From an uncultured Sterolibacterium sp. (GTDB lineage: Bacteria > Pseudomonadota > Gammaproteobacteria > Burkholderiales > Rhodocyclaceae), in NCBI GenBank assembly GCA_903832735.1, contig CAILCO010000176.1, forward strand, positions 1-37,511: a stretch of 37,511 bases of DNA, read 5' to 3'. Below are positions 24,427-31,957 of this stretch, one piece after another. Under the pieces are notes generated by a model that did not search any database, was not told the DNA's origin, and was given only the letters and a program-made list of their open reading frames with translations. The position numbers and the translations under genes are program-made. Position 1 is the stretch's first letter, and every line of letters starts with the position of its first letter.

Positions 24427-25298
24427 TCTTCGCCGATGGACTTCATCATCTCGGCCGTCCGGGCATACAGCTTCGCGTTGCCTGGAACAAAGCCGTCGAG
24501 GTTGAGCCGCTTGAGCAGAGCAACACCCTCAGGGTCCCGCGCCATACCCAGCAGCACGCGCTGCAATGCGCGGAAATCGTCCGCGCTGATCGAGCGATTG
24601 GCGATGACGGGTGCGGCGCCATATTCCAGGGACTGTGCGACGACCCGCGTTTGACCGGTCAGATCCGGATGGGTTTTCGCCAGCGAGTCCCAGACGAAGC
24701 CGTCCACAGCGCCCCCGGCGGCGAGCCCTTGGGCAACGGCTTCGACCACCGCGCGATTTGACCAGGTGAAAAATGTCTTGCTGAAGAATTGCCGCTCGTC
24801 TTCACCCGCCATCCACAATTCGTGACGTGGATCGAGATAGCCTCCCGTCGAATACGGATCGACATAGGCAAACACCATGCGCTTCAACTGCAGCAAGGAA
24901 GTGGTTTGGTCGTCTGCCGCCGGAACGATCAGGTAGGAACGGAAGGAAGGCCGCCCCTGGTACAGGGGCACTGCCACCAGGCGCAACCGGCGTTTGAAAT
25001 GGACATAGGGGTAATCGGAGCTCCAGGCAAAATCCAGGTTCTGCAGACGCAGTTGATCCGTCGTGTCGCTGTCTTTTCTGCGTATGACGAATTCCACCGG
25101 ACGATGGAGTCTGTTCTGTAGGTATTGACGCCAGTCCGCGGCCAGGACGTACTGCCGGTCCATCAGCACATGGGGCAGACCGATCCTGAGCGGTCGGAGG
25201 TTCTGTGCGCCCCAAACGGACAACGATGTCGCCAGCAGGAGCCAGCCGAAGCCCAGCCCGAAACGCCAGTTACCGAAACGTAACATTGGCCAATTCAT
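24423..25298 (-). CDS. PhnD/AioX-type periplasmic binding protein, probable signal input of the kinase
   Basis: A 291-residue protein with an N-terminal hydrophobic segment (about 12-30, ending VWGAQ) for export, then LRIGLPHVLMDRQYVLAADW, NLDFAWSSDYPYVHF, YVDPYSTGGYLDPRHELW and a late helix ending KSIGEE, as in PhnD-family phosphate/phosphonate binding proteins. There is no permease or ATPase nearby, so it serves sensing rather than uptake. The order binding protein - kinase - sigma-54 regulator equals arsenite sensor AioX-AioS-AioR. The protein contains no cysteine at all, so thiol-based arsenite binding is excluded. The ligand is unknown. Palindrome A (25269-25284) lies within its first codons. 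Confidence 0.82.
   Translation of the reverse strand: MNWPMLRFGNWRFGLGFGWLLLATSLSVWGAQNLRPLRIGLPHVLMDRQYVLAADWRQYLQNRLHRPVEFVIRRKDSDTTDQLRLQNLDFAWSSDYPYVHFKRRLRLVAVPLYQGRPSFRSYLIVPAADDQTTSLLQLKRMVFAYVDPYSTGGYLDPRHELWMAGEDERQFFSKTFFTWSNRAVVEAVAQGLAAGGAVDGFVWDSLAKTHPDLTGQTRVVAQSLEYGAAPVIANRSISADDFRALQRVLLGMARDPEGVALLKRLNLDGFVPGNAKLYARTAEMMKSIGEE
25269..25284. promoter_or_regulatory. Palindrome A, GTTAC-N6-GTAAC (probable regulator site)
   Basis: GTTACCGAAACGTAAC, the first of three near-identical 16-bp palindromes in the divergent regulatory region. It lies inside the first codons of the binding protein gene, 41 bp (about four helical turns) from palindrome B, so both would face the same side of the DNA. 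Confidence 0.6.
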
Positions 25299-25309
25299 GC
25301 TGGCTCGAT

Positions 25310-25325
25310 GTTACCAAACCGTAAC
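25310..25325. promoter_or_regulatory. Palindrome B, GTTAC-N6-GTAAC (probable regulator site)
   Basis: GTTACCAAACCGTAAC, the second copy, directly upstream of the binding protein start codon at 25298. It lies between that gene and its probable sigma-54 promoter, so it could allow autoregulation. Confidence 0.62.
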
Positions 25326-25451
25326 GAGATGGTTCCACGACCCTATCCCCTTCTTGTTTCGGCATTTTAGGTCCGACTGCCGCTTTGCCGGGCCGCGAGC
25401 ACCGATGCAGATCGCAAGCAGGTGCTCGGACCCATGACTGTTGACAACGAC

Positions 25452-25467
25452 CGCAATAAGCGTGCCG
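25452..25467 (-). promoter_or_regulatory. Probable sigma-54 promoter for the binding protein - kinase - regulator operon
   Basis: Read on the minus strand, CGGCACG-CTTA-TTGCG matches TGGCACG-N4-TTGCW except for the first and last base; the essential GG (-24) and GC (-12) are present with correct spacing. It would start transcription near 25441, about 145 bases before the gene. Palindrome C sits about 90 bp upstream of that start. Confidence 0.55.
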
Positions 25468-25521
25468 CCAGGGAACTCCTCGCTTGCGACCGCGCTTTAG
25501 CGGCACAGGGCCGAACCATCC

Positions 25522-25537
25522 GTTACCAAAGAGTAAC
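25522..25537. promoter_or_regulatory. Palindrome C, GTTAC-N6-GTAAC (probable enhancer site between both sigma-54 promoters)
   Basis: GTTACCAAAGAGTAAC, the third copy. It lies between the two divergent sigma-54 promoters, roughly 185 bp upstream of the expected mtoA start site and 90 bp upstream of the expected regulator-operon start site, both normal distances for an NtrC-type activator. Confidence 0.65.
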
Positions 25538-25689
25538 ACGAACGGTATTTGGCTTGTTCTAAAGGCTCATTATTTTCTCTGCAGAAGTCCCATGCGGCTT
25601 CCTCAGGGCAGGCAAAACCATGTGCCAGAGCCGTATTTCGAGGCCTCTTCAACGCAAGGCGATCATGGCCAGGTTCGTCCGAAAAGCGA

Positions 25690-25705
25690 TGGCACAACTC
25701 TTGCA
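25690..25705 (+). promoter_or_regulatory. Sigma-54 (-24/-12) promoter of the decaheme cytochrome - porin operon
   Basis: TGGCACA-ACTC-TTGCA differs from the consensus TGGCACG-N4-TTGCW at only one position. GG lies at 25691-25692 and GC at 25703-25704, so the transcript should start near 25716, leaving an AT-rich leader of about 115 bases before the cytochrome ATG at 25831. It pairs naturally with the sigma-54 regulator encoded divergently. Confidence 0.75.
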
Positions 25706-25775
25706 GATGACTCAACTAGAAAGTTACATATGTTTACATTTAGAAACATCTTTGGCTGAATTATTTAAGTTTTAT

Positions 25776-25787
25776 GCATTGCAATGC
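25776..25787. repeat. 12-bp palindrome in the cytochrome leader
   Basis: GCATTGCAATGC is a perfect palindrome in the AT-rich leader of the cytochrome transcript, about 45 bp before the start codon. It might be a secondary regulator site or a chance match. Nothing else in the region 25299-25830 looks like a gene. Confidence 0.3.
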
Positions 25788-25830
25788 TATCGCTAAATCG
25801 AAGATTCAACCAGCGGGATAGGGAGAAAAA

Positions 25831-26823
25831 ATGAACAAGTCCTTGCAGCAATTGTTGGCCCTGAGTGCATGCATTCTCGGTCTGAACGCGGCCGCTCCTG
25901 CTTTCGCGGCCGACGCCAAGACTGCCCTGGATCAGGACAAGGTGTGTACCGCCTGCCATGACGCGTCATGGGATAAGCCGATCCTGTCGATCTACCAGAC
26001 GCGCCACGGCGTCAAGGGCGACGGACGCACCCCGGGATGCCAGACTTGTCACGGCACGAGCGAGAACCATCTGAAGAGCCCGAGCAATACGCCCGACGTC
26101 ACATTCACGGCAAAATCGGCGAACTCGGCGGAAGCCAAAGGCGCCGTCTGCCTCACCTGCCATCTCTCCGGCGCCCGCACCAACTGGGCGGGCAGCAAGC
26201 ATCAGAGCCAGGACGTAAGCTGCTCGACCTGCCACACGGTACACGCCGCGAAGGACAAGGTGCGGGTGAAGGCAACCCAGACCGAAGTCTGCTTCACTTG
26301 CCACAAGACCGAGCGTGCCGAGAGCCTGCGGATGTCGACCCACCCGATCGCCGCAGGCAAAGTGGTCTGCTCCGACTGCCACAATGTGCATGGTTCCGAC
26401 GGTCCCAAGCTGATGTTGGAGCACACCGTCCGCGATACCTGCTTCACCTGCCATGCCGAGAAGCGCGGCCCGTTCTTGTGGGAGCACCCTTCGGCGATGG
26501 ACGATTGCATGAACTGCCACACCCCGCACGGCTCCACCAATGCACCGCTGCTCAAGGCGCGTTCGCCGTGGCTGTGCCAGACCTGCCACGGCGACGGTGC
26601 GCCGCACCCGGGTAATTTGTATAGCGCCGGCCTGCTGCCGGGCGGCAACGCTGCGACGGTCAACAAGGGCGGCACCGGCGTGAATAGCGCCACCAATCCG
26701 CTCACCGGCTCGCAAATGTCCGCCAATGCTCCGGCGGCCCAGCTCGCTTTCCGCGGTTGCACCAACTGCCACACGACGGTCCATGGTTCCAATCATCCAT
26801 CCGGCCAGCGGTTTGTGCGCTAA
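25831..26823 (+). CDS. mtoA: Periplasmic decaheme c-type cytochrome, MtoA/MtrA/PioA (DmsE) family
   Basis: A 330-residue protein with a Sec signal cleaved after about residue 27 (AFA-ADAK) and exactly ten CXXCH haem motifs, at Cys39, 70, 107, 131, 154, 180, 204, 226, 249 and 310. Length, haem count and a porin gene directly downstream match the MtrA/MtoA/PioA group, which sits inside the outer membrane barrel and carries electrons between periplasm and cell surface. GGGAG precedes the ATG. It is the first gene of a sigma-54 transcription unit. The lack of an outer-surface cytochrome gene (MtrC/OmcA) points to the iron-oxidising MtoAB or PioAB arrangement rather than metal reduction, but direction is not proven by sequence. 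Confidence 0.93.
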   Translation: MNKSLQQLLALSACILGLNAAAPAFAADAKTALDQDKVCTACHDASWDKPILSIYQTRHGVKGDGRTPGCQTCHGTSENHLKSPSNTPDVTFTAKSANSAEAKGAVCLTCHLSGARTNWAGSKHQSQDVSCSTCHTVHAAKDKVRVKATQTEVCFTCHKTERAESLRMSTHPIAAGKVVCSDCHNVHGSDGPKLMLEHTVRDTCFTCHAEKRGPFLWEHPSAMDDCMNCHTPHGSTNAPLLKARSPWLCQTCHGDGAPHPGNLYSAGLLPGGNAATVNKGGTGVNSATNPLTGSQMSANAPAAQLAFRGCTNCHTTVHGSNHPSGQRFVR

Positions 26824-26847
26824 GACGGCTTAAGAATCGAGGAGAAA

Positions 26848-29481
26848 ATGATGAAAAGCACACAGCAAAGCTTCCTTGCACGTACCTCGGTAATCGCCGT
26901 GCGCTGCGCCCTGGCCGCCATCGCGGCGGTGCCAGCAGCATACGCCGGAGAAGCCGACGACGCCCTGATCAATCCGACCCATAGCATCGAGGTCGGCGCC
27001 GTCAGCGTCGACAAGGGCTCTTACAAGTTCGGCGAGTACAACGGGCTAGAAAAGAAAGGTATCGTTCCCAACGGCGGCTTTGAAGTCCGCGGCGGCGCAC
27101 CTTATGACAGCGACAGCGCCCAGCGCTGGAGCGTCGAGGCAACCAATCTGGGTCTTCGCACTCGCACCATGGGCGCAGAGTTCGGAGAGCAGGGCAGGTT
27201 CCGGCTCAAGTTCGGCTACGATGAAATTCAGCGCAACCAATACGACGACTACAAGACCCCCTACTCGGGTCTGGGTACGACGACGCTGACGCTTCCCGGG
27301 TATCCGGTGGCCGCGGCCGCCTGCGCCGCTGCCCCCGCCGCCAGCAGTTCGCGCTGCAGCACCACGGGTCTTGCCAACTGGAACAGCCTGCAGTCGCCCT
27401 ACGCTACCGTGACGCCAGCGACCGGCGCCACCCTGGCCAACGCCGTTTATGCCGGCAACGGACCGGGAGTACTGATTCCGGCGATGATGCACGGCGGCTT
27501 CAACATCGGCACTTTGCGCACCCGCGAGAATGTCGAAATCAGCACGGTGCTGGCGCCGGGCTGGTCTTTCAAGTTCGTGGCAAAGCACGAAGACAAGGAA
27601 GGAACCAAACTCACCGGGGTCGCGCCAGGAACGCGCCAAGGAGCGCTGGTGCCGGAACCGATCAATAACGCCACCAACCAATTCAAGGCAAACCTGAGCT
27701 TTGTGGACGCCAAGAGCAATATCGACTTCGGCTATTACGGCTCCTTCTTCCAGAACAGCATCAAGTCCTGGACCATGGCCAACCCCTTCGCCGGTACCCT
27801 GCTCGATCCGGTGTTCGGCGACGCGGCGCGGATGGTCGGAGCAGCCCCCAACCAGATGCACCGACTGAACCTCACCGGTGGTTACAACTTCGACAAGACC
27901 ACGCGCCTGGTGGTGTCCGGCTACTACCAGCGGATGACGCAGGACGAACCCTTCGTCGGCCCGTTCCCGGCGACCTGGATGGTTCCGGTGACTTCGCCGC
28001 AAACGAAGGTGATCAACACCAACCTGAACGCGACGCTGACTATGAAGCCGCTCAAGGATCTGTCGCTCCTGGCCCAGTACAAGTACGAGGACCGCGACAA
28101 TCAGACACCGTCGCACACCTACACCACGGCCTGGGCCGACGGCGCATTTCCGGCCAACGCCAACACCTTCACCAACGAACCGATCAGCCGCAAGACTCAA
28201 CAGTTCTTGCTTGAAGGCGACTACAAGCTGACACCGAAGCAGTCGGTCAAGCTGGGCTACCAATACGAGCAGATCGAGCGCACCGCCAACACCTCGGTGT
28301 CACAAGCGCTCGCGAATAAATATGCGGCTCAGTTCGCGGCAGTCGGCGCCAGCAACGAGTCCGAGTCGGGCTGGAAATCGGACAAGAGCAAGGAACAGAC
28401 CCTCAAGCTGGAATTCCGCAGCAGGCTTGCCGAAGCGCTCAGCGGCAGACTGGCTTACGATTATTCGCAGCGCCGGGCCGAAGGCTACTCGGATAACGAA
28501 GGCGGCGCACCGGTCAATCCGCCGCGCTCCGGCGGGACACTCCCGGTCGGCGCCACCATCCCGCTCGCCGACAACATCTACTTTCCGGCGGCCGATCCAG
28601 TTCTTCCCGGTTTCCGCCAGTTCTACGTCACCGACCGCAACCGCGACCGGCTGCGCGGCAACCTGAACTTCCAGGCGAGCGATACGCTGGCGCTGCAAGC
28701 CAATGTCGCCTACAACAAGGAAGATTTCAATCAGTCAACCTACGGACTGAAGGACACCAAATCGTCGATGTTCGGCCTGGATGCCACCCTGCAGGCGAAC
28801 GAGAACCTGGCGGTGAATGCCTTCTACAGTCTGGAGGACAAGAAGTTCGACTACTCCTCGCTGGCTATTTCCCGCGTCACCTCCACCAGCAGCACGATCA
28901 ACCCGCTGGTTCTGCCGCATGTCTCCTGCGCCGCTTTCCTCTCGGGTACCATTGTCAATGCCACTTATGGCAATGTCACCACTTACCCGACCGACAGCTA
29001 CACCGATCCCTGCCGCGCTTATTCGATGAGCCAGCAGGACCGGGTCAATACTTTCGGCTTGGGCTTCAAGGCGGCTGGCCTGATGGGCGGCAAGTTCGAT
29101 CTGAATGGCGACCTATCGTACTCGCGCGCGAAATCGCCGATCAGCGTTACCGGCGGTGCCTACTTCAGCAACGGGGTTACCGCTGCCGGCGTCGCCAACA
29201 CGGTACCGTTGACGGCATCGAACATGCCGGACATCACCAGCGAAGTCACAACGATCCGCGTTTCCGGAAAATACGCCATCGACAAGAAGTCGTCGATTCG
29301 TGCGAACTATCAGTACTCTCGCCTGAAGTCATCTGACTGGCAGTGGGATGCCTACAACTCGACCCCGGGCAGCAGCCTTAGCTGCGGTGTGACGATTCCG
29401 GCCTATATCGGAACCTGCATGTCTTCGCCCAACTACACGGTCAACTCCATCGGCCTGAGCTACATTTATAGTTTCCAGTAA
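26848..29481 (+). CDS. mtoB: MtoB/MtrB/PioB family outer membrane beta-barrel porin
   Basis: An 877-residue protein with a signal peptide cleaved after about residue 33 (AYA-GEADD), then alternating amphipathic strands typical of the MtrB/PioB barrel that sheathes the decaheme cytochrome. The C-terminus IGLSYIYSFQ resembles a last outer-membrane strand, although it ends in Gln after the aromatic residue. The N-terminal CXXC found in Shewanella MtrB is absent. The mature protein has exactly six cysteines in three close pairs (159/170, 694/722, 846/857), which look like disulfides in surface loops. GAGGAG precedes the ATG, 24 bp after the cytochrome gene. The unit ends at the terminator just downstream. 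Confidence 0.93.
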   Translation: MMKSTQQSFLARTSVIAVRCALAAIAAVPAAYAGEADDALINPTHSIEVGAVSVDKGSYKFGEYNGLEKKGIVPNGGFEVRGGAPYDSDSAQRWSVEATNLGLRTRTMGAEFGEQGRFRLKFGYDEIQRNQYDDYKTPYSGLGTTTLTLPGYPVAAAACAAAPAASSSRCSTTGLANWNSLQSPYATVTPATGATLANAVYAGNGPGVLIPAMMHGGFNIGTLRTRENVEISTVLAPGWSFKFVAKHEDKEGTKLTGVAPGTRQGALVPEPINNATNQFKANLSFVDAKSNIDFGYYGSFFQNSIKSWTMANPFAGTLLDPVFGDAARMVGAAPNQMHRLNLTGGYNFDKTTRLVVSGYYQRMTQDEPFVGPFPATWMVPVTSPQTKVINTNLNATLTMKPLKDLSLLAQYKYEDRDNQTPSHTYTTAWADGAFPANANTFTNEPISRKTQQFLLEGDYKLTPKQSVKLGYQYEQIERTANTSVSQALANKYAAQFAAVGASNESESGWKSDKSKEQTLKLEFRSRLAEALSGRLAYDYSQRRAEGYSDNEGGAPVNPPRSGGTLPVGATIPLADNIYFPAADPVLPGFRQFYVTDRNRDRLRGNLNFQASDTLALQANVAYNKEDFNQSTYGLKDTKSSMFGLDATLQANENLAVNAFYSLEDKKFDYSSLAISRVTSTSSTINPLVLPHVSCAAFLSGTIVNATYGNVTTYPTDSYTDPCRAYSMSQQDRVNTFGLGFKAAGLMGGKFDLNGDLSYSRAKSPISVTGGAYFSNGVTAAGVANTVPLTASNMPDITSEVTTIRVSGKYAIDKKSSIRANYQYSRLKSSDWQWDAYNSTPGSSLSCGVTIPAYIGTCMSSPNYTVNSIGLSYIYSFQ

Positions 29482-29502
29482 TTGCATCTGCAATAGCAGA
29501 AG

Positions 29503-29529
29503 GGGAGCGGATGTTTCGCTCCCTTTTTT
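29503..29529 (+). terminator. Strong rho-independent terminator after the porin gene
   Basis: GGGAGCG-GATGTTT-CGCTCCC followed directly by six T residues forms a classic intrinsic terminator 21 bp after the porin stop. It separates the cytochrome-porin unit from the following thiamine-diphosphate enzyme gene. Confidence 0.9.
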
Positions 29530-29546
29530 CATTTTTGATCCGGTAC

Positions 29547-29575
29547 GGGACAGACTTTCACCATTGGTCTAGAAT
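29547..29575 (+). promoter_or_regulatory. Possible sigma-70 promoter of the ThDP enzyme - cytochrome c unit
   Basis: GGGACA (29547-29552) and TAGAAT (29570-29575), 17 bp apart, resemble -35 and -10 boxes. They lie after the terminator and about 50 bp before the start codon at 29625. The match is moderate. Confidence 0.4.
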
Positions 29576-29624
29576 CGCGCAGGCTATTTGCGAACGAACC
29601 TTACTCATACAAAAAGAGGTCACG

Positions 29625-31571
29625 ATGGAGACGAAGAATTCTGGCCGGCGGGGTTTTCTGAAGGGCGCGCTAGCCGCCGGCGCCGCAACAATGGCGGCGA
29701 CCCCAGGCGAGAGCGCCGCACAGGCTGCGGCCAAGGCGCCGGCAACGGCGGCGCCGCCTTCCTCAAGGACTATCGCGGCGGAAACCATGGGCGTGCATTC
29801 GGTCCATGATGACGAACTGACCGGACATGTGCATAACCCCGGCTCGGACTTCATGGTCGACGTACTCAAGGCGGCCAGTATCAAGTATGTCGCCGTGATG
29901 ACGGCCTCGTCGAATCGCGGGTTCCAGGAGTCGATCGTCAATTACGGCGGCAACAAGGCGCCGGAAATGATCGTCTGCTGTCATGAAGAGGCGGCCGCGG
30001 GTATCGCCCACGGTTACGCCAAGATGTCGGGCAAGCCCATGGCCTGCATGGTGCACGGCAATGTCGGCCTGCAGCACGCCTCGATGGCGATCTATAACGC
30101 CTGGTGCGACCGCGTGCCAATGATGGTGATCGCGGGCAACACCGCCGACGCTACCAAGCGTCGGCCGGGTGTCGAATGGTTTCACACCTCTGTCGACCAG
30201 GCGGCGATGGTTCGCGACTTCGTCAAGTTCGACGATGCCCCCGTGTCATTGCAGCACTATGCCGAATCCTTCATGCGCGCGATGTCGGCTGCGACGACGC
30301 CGCCAATGGAACCCGTCCTGATCGTCGCGGACGGCGAATTGCAGGAAGTTCCCGCGGAAAACCGGGCGGCCCTGCGGATACCCAAACCGGTCTCGGTCTC
30401 GCCGCCGGAAGGCGATGCCCGCGCCGTGGCGGAGGCGGCGAAAATTCTGCTCGCGGCAAAGAATCCGCTGATCGTGGTGGACCGCGCCGCGCGCTCGCAG
30501 GAAGGCGTCGATCTGTTGGTCAAACTCGCCGAGTCCTTGAACGCGCCGGTCATCGACCTGCGCGCGCGAATGAATTTTCCAACCACGCACTATCTCAACC
30601 AAAGCTCGTTGCAGAGAAAATACATAGCCGCGGCCGATGTCATTTTGGCGCTGGAGGTCGGAGATCTTTGGGGTCTGGTCAATAGCGTTTCCGACACCCC
30701 CGGCCGACCATCGAAGGGCTTGATCAAAGCGGAAACGCGGGTGATCAGCATCAGCGTCAATTACCTCCTGGCGAAATCCAATTACGGAGATATCCAGCGC
30801 TATCAGGCCGCCGACCTGGCTCTGGCCGCCGATGCCCAGGCGACCCTGCCCTCACTGATCGAGGCGCTCAAGCGCGAGGCCAGCGCGCCGCAAAGCGCCG
30901 CCATTGCCGCCCGGAAACAGCCTATGCAGGCGGCTTTCGCGGCGATGCGCGAGGCGGCCCGAAACGACGCCACGCGAGGCTGGGATGCCAGCCCGGTCAG
31001 CACCGCGCGACTCTGCCAGGAAGTCTGGGCTCAGATCAAAAACGAAAAATGGGCACTGGTGTCGCAGCCGCAATTCCAGAGTTACTGGCCGCATCGCCTC
31101 TGGGATATCACCGAATACCGGCAGTTTATCGGTCACTCCGGCGGCTTCGGCATCGGCTACGGACTGCCGGCAGCCGCAGGTGCGGCGCTGGCCTGCAAGG
31201 ACGAAGGTCGCCTGGCCGTGAATATCCAGTCCGACGGTGATCTGCTGATGGTGCCATCGGTGCTGTGGACCCTGGCACACCATAAGATCCCCCTGCTCAA
31301 CATCATGCACAACAATCGCGCCTGGCATCAGGAAACGATGCACCTCCAGCGCATGGGTACCCGGCGCGAGCGCGATCCGGAATCCTGGCGTCACGGCACC
31401 TTGATCGAGGCGCCTTACGTCGACTACGCGATGATGGCGAAAAGCATGGGCGTATGGGCCGAAGGACCGATCAGCGATCCGGCGTTGCTGGGTCCGGCGA
31501 TACAGCGCGCGCTTGCCGTCGTCAAGAGCGGACTGCCCGCCCTGATCGATGTCGTCACTCAACCACGCTAG
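29625..31571 (+). CDS. Tat-exported thiamine-diphosphate-dependent enzyme (acetolactate synthase/pyruvate oxidase superfamily)
   Basis: A 648-residue protein beginning METKNSGRRGFLKGALAAG, a twin-arginine signal with AAGAGGT before the ATG; the longer open frame to 29511 runs through the terminator and is rejected. The Pyr domain has the catalytic Glu121 in CHEEAAAGIAHGYAKMSG. A central dehydrogenase-like domain follows (about 270-420). The PP domain has the thiamine-diphosphate/Mg motif SDGDLLM (536-542) and HNNRAWH (562-568), with GGFGIGYGLPAAAGAAL before it. The fold is clear but the substrate is not: decarboxylation or carboligation of a 2-oxoacid, or an oxidase-type reaction, are possible. 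Export of such an enzyme is unusual. The small cytochrome c gene 8 bp downstream suggests electron delivery to the periplasmic cytochrome pool. Confidence 0.85.
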   Translation: METKNSGRRGFLKGALAAGAATMAATPGESAAQAAAKAPATAAPPSSRTIAAETMGVHSVHDDELTGHVHNPGSDFMVDVLKAASIKYVAVMTASSNRGFQESIVNYGGNKAPEMIVCCHEEAAAGIAHGYAKMSGKPMACMVHGNVGLQHASMAIYNAWCDRVPMMVIAGNTADATKRRPGVEWFHTSVDQAAMVRDFVKFDDAPVSLQHYAESFMRAMSAATTPPMEPVLIVADGELQEVPAENRAALRIPKPVSVSPPEGDARAVAEAAKILLAAKNPLIVVDRAARSQEGVDLLVKLAESLNAPVIDLRARMNFPTTHYLNQSSLQRKYIAAADVILALEVGDLWGLVNSVSDTPGRPSKGLIKAETRVISISVNYLLAKSNYGDIQRYQAADLALAADAQATLPSLIEALKREASAPQSAAIAARKQPMQAAFAAMREAARNDATRGWDASPVSTARLCQEVWAQIKNEKWALVSQPQFQSYWPHRLWDITEYRQFIGHSGGFGIGYGLPAAAGAALACKDEGRLAVNIQSDGDLLMVPSVLWTLAHHKIPLLNIMHNNRAWHQETMHLQRMGTRRERDPESWRHGTLIEAPYVDYAMMAKSMGVWAEGPISDPALLGPAIQRALAVVKSGLPALIDVVTQPR

Positions 31572-31579
31572 GGGGCATC

Positions 31580-31954
31580 ATGAATATTCTGAATAAGATT
31601 TCCTGCTCCCTGCTGCTGACCCTGATCGGCGCAGCCGGCGTCGCCGGAGAGGCTTATGCCCAGTCGGCGGTGGAGATCAGCCGCGGTCATGAACTGTTCA
31701 TCAACAGGGGCTGCTATCTTTGTCACGGCACCGTCGGCCAGGGCGGCATCGCCGGACCGCATCTGGTGCCCGACACGTTACCCGCCGAAGCATTCCTGGC
31801 CTTTGTCCGAAGGCCGCCGAGCGAGATGCCGCCCTTCTCCGAAAAGATCATGAGCGATGCCGAACTGCACGCCGTCCACGCCTACCTGAGTTCGCTGCCG
31901 AAATCGCCCACGGCGGACAGCATCAAGCTGCTGCCAAAACCAGTGGGCAAGTGA
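31580..31954 (+). CDS. Small monoheme c-type cytochrome
   Basis: A 124-residue protein with a Sec signal cleaved near residue 27 (AYA-QSA), one haem motif CYLCH (Cys45, Cys48, His49) and a likely axial Met83 in SEMPPFSEKIMSD, typical of class I cytochromes c. GGGGG lies just before the ATG, 8 bp after the ThDP enzyme gene. It is probably the periplasmic electron acceptor for that enzyme, or a shuttle between it, terminal oxidases and the decaheme cytochrome. The gene ends 3 bp from the convergent wbuC gene. Confidence 0.9.
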   Translation: MNILNKISCSLLLTLIGAAGVAGEAYAQSAVEISRGHELFINRGCYLCHGTVGQGGIAGPHLVPDTLPAEAFLAFVRRPPSEMPPFSEKIMSDAELHAVHAYLSSLPKSPTADSIKLLPKPVGK

Positions 31955-31957
31955 GTC

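Noticed and set aside
21629-25298. Annotation of the sensory operon as an arsenite sensor (AioXSR)
   Set aside because: Architecture is the same, but the binding protein contains no cysteine and no arsenite oxidase genes are present.
25484-25759. 91-codon plus-strand open frame in the divergent regulatory region, and overlapping minus-strand frames of 72 and 89 codons
   Set aside because: They overlap the sigma-54 promoters and palindromes, have no ribosome-binding site or homology I recognise, and overlap each other.
27046-28263. 405-codon minus-strand open frame inside mtoB
   Set aside because: Antisense shadow of the porin gene, no motif.
29511-29624. N-terminal extension of the ThDP enzyme
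   Set aside because: The extension would begin inside the loop of the intrinsic terminator; the ATG at 29625 has a good ribosome-binding site and gives a twin-arginine signal at the N-terminus.
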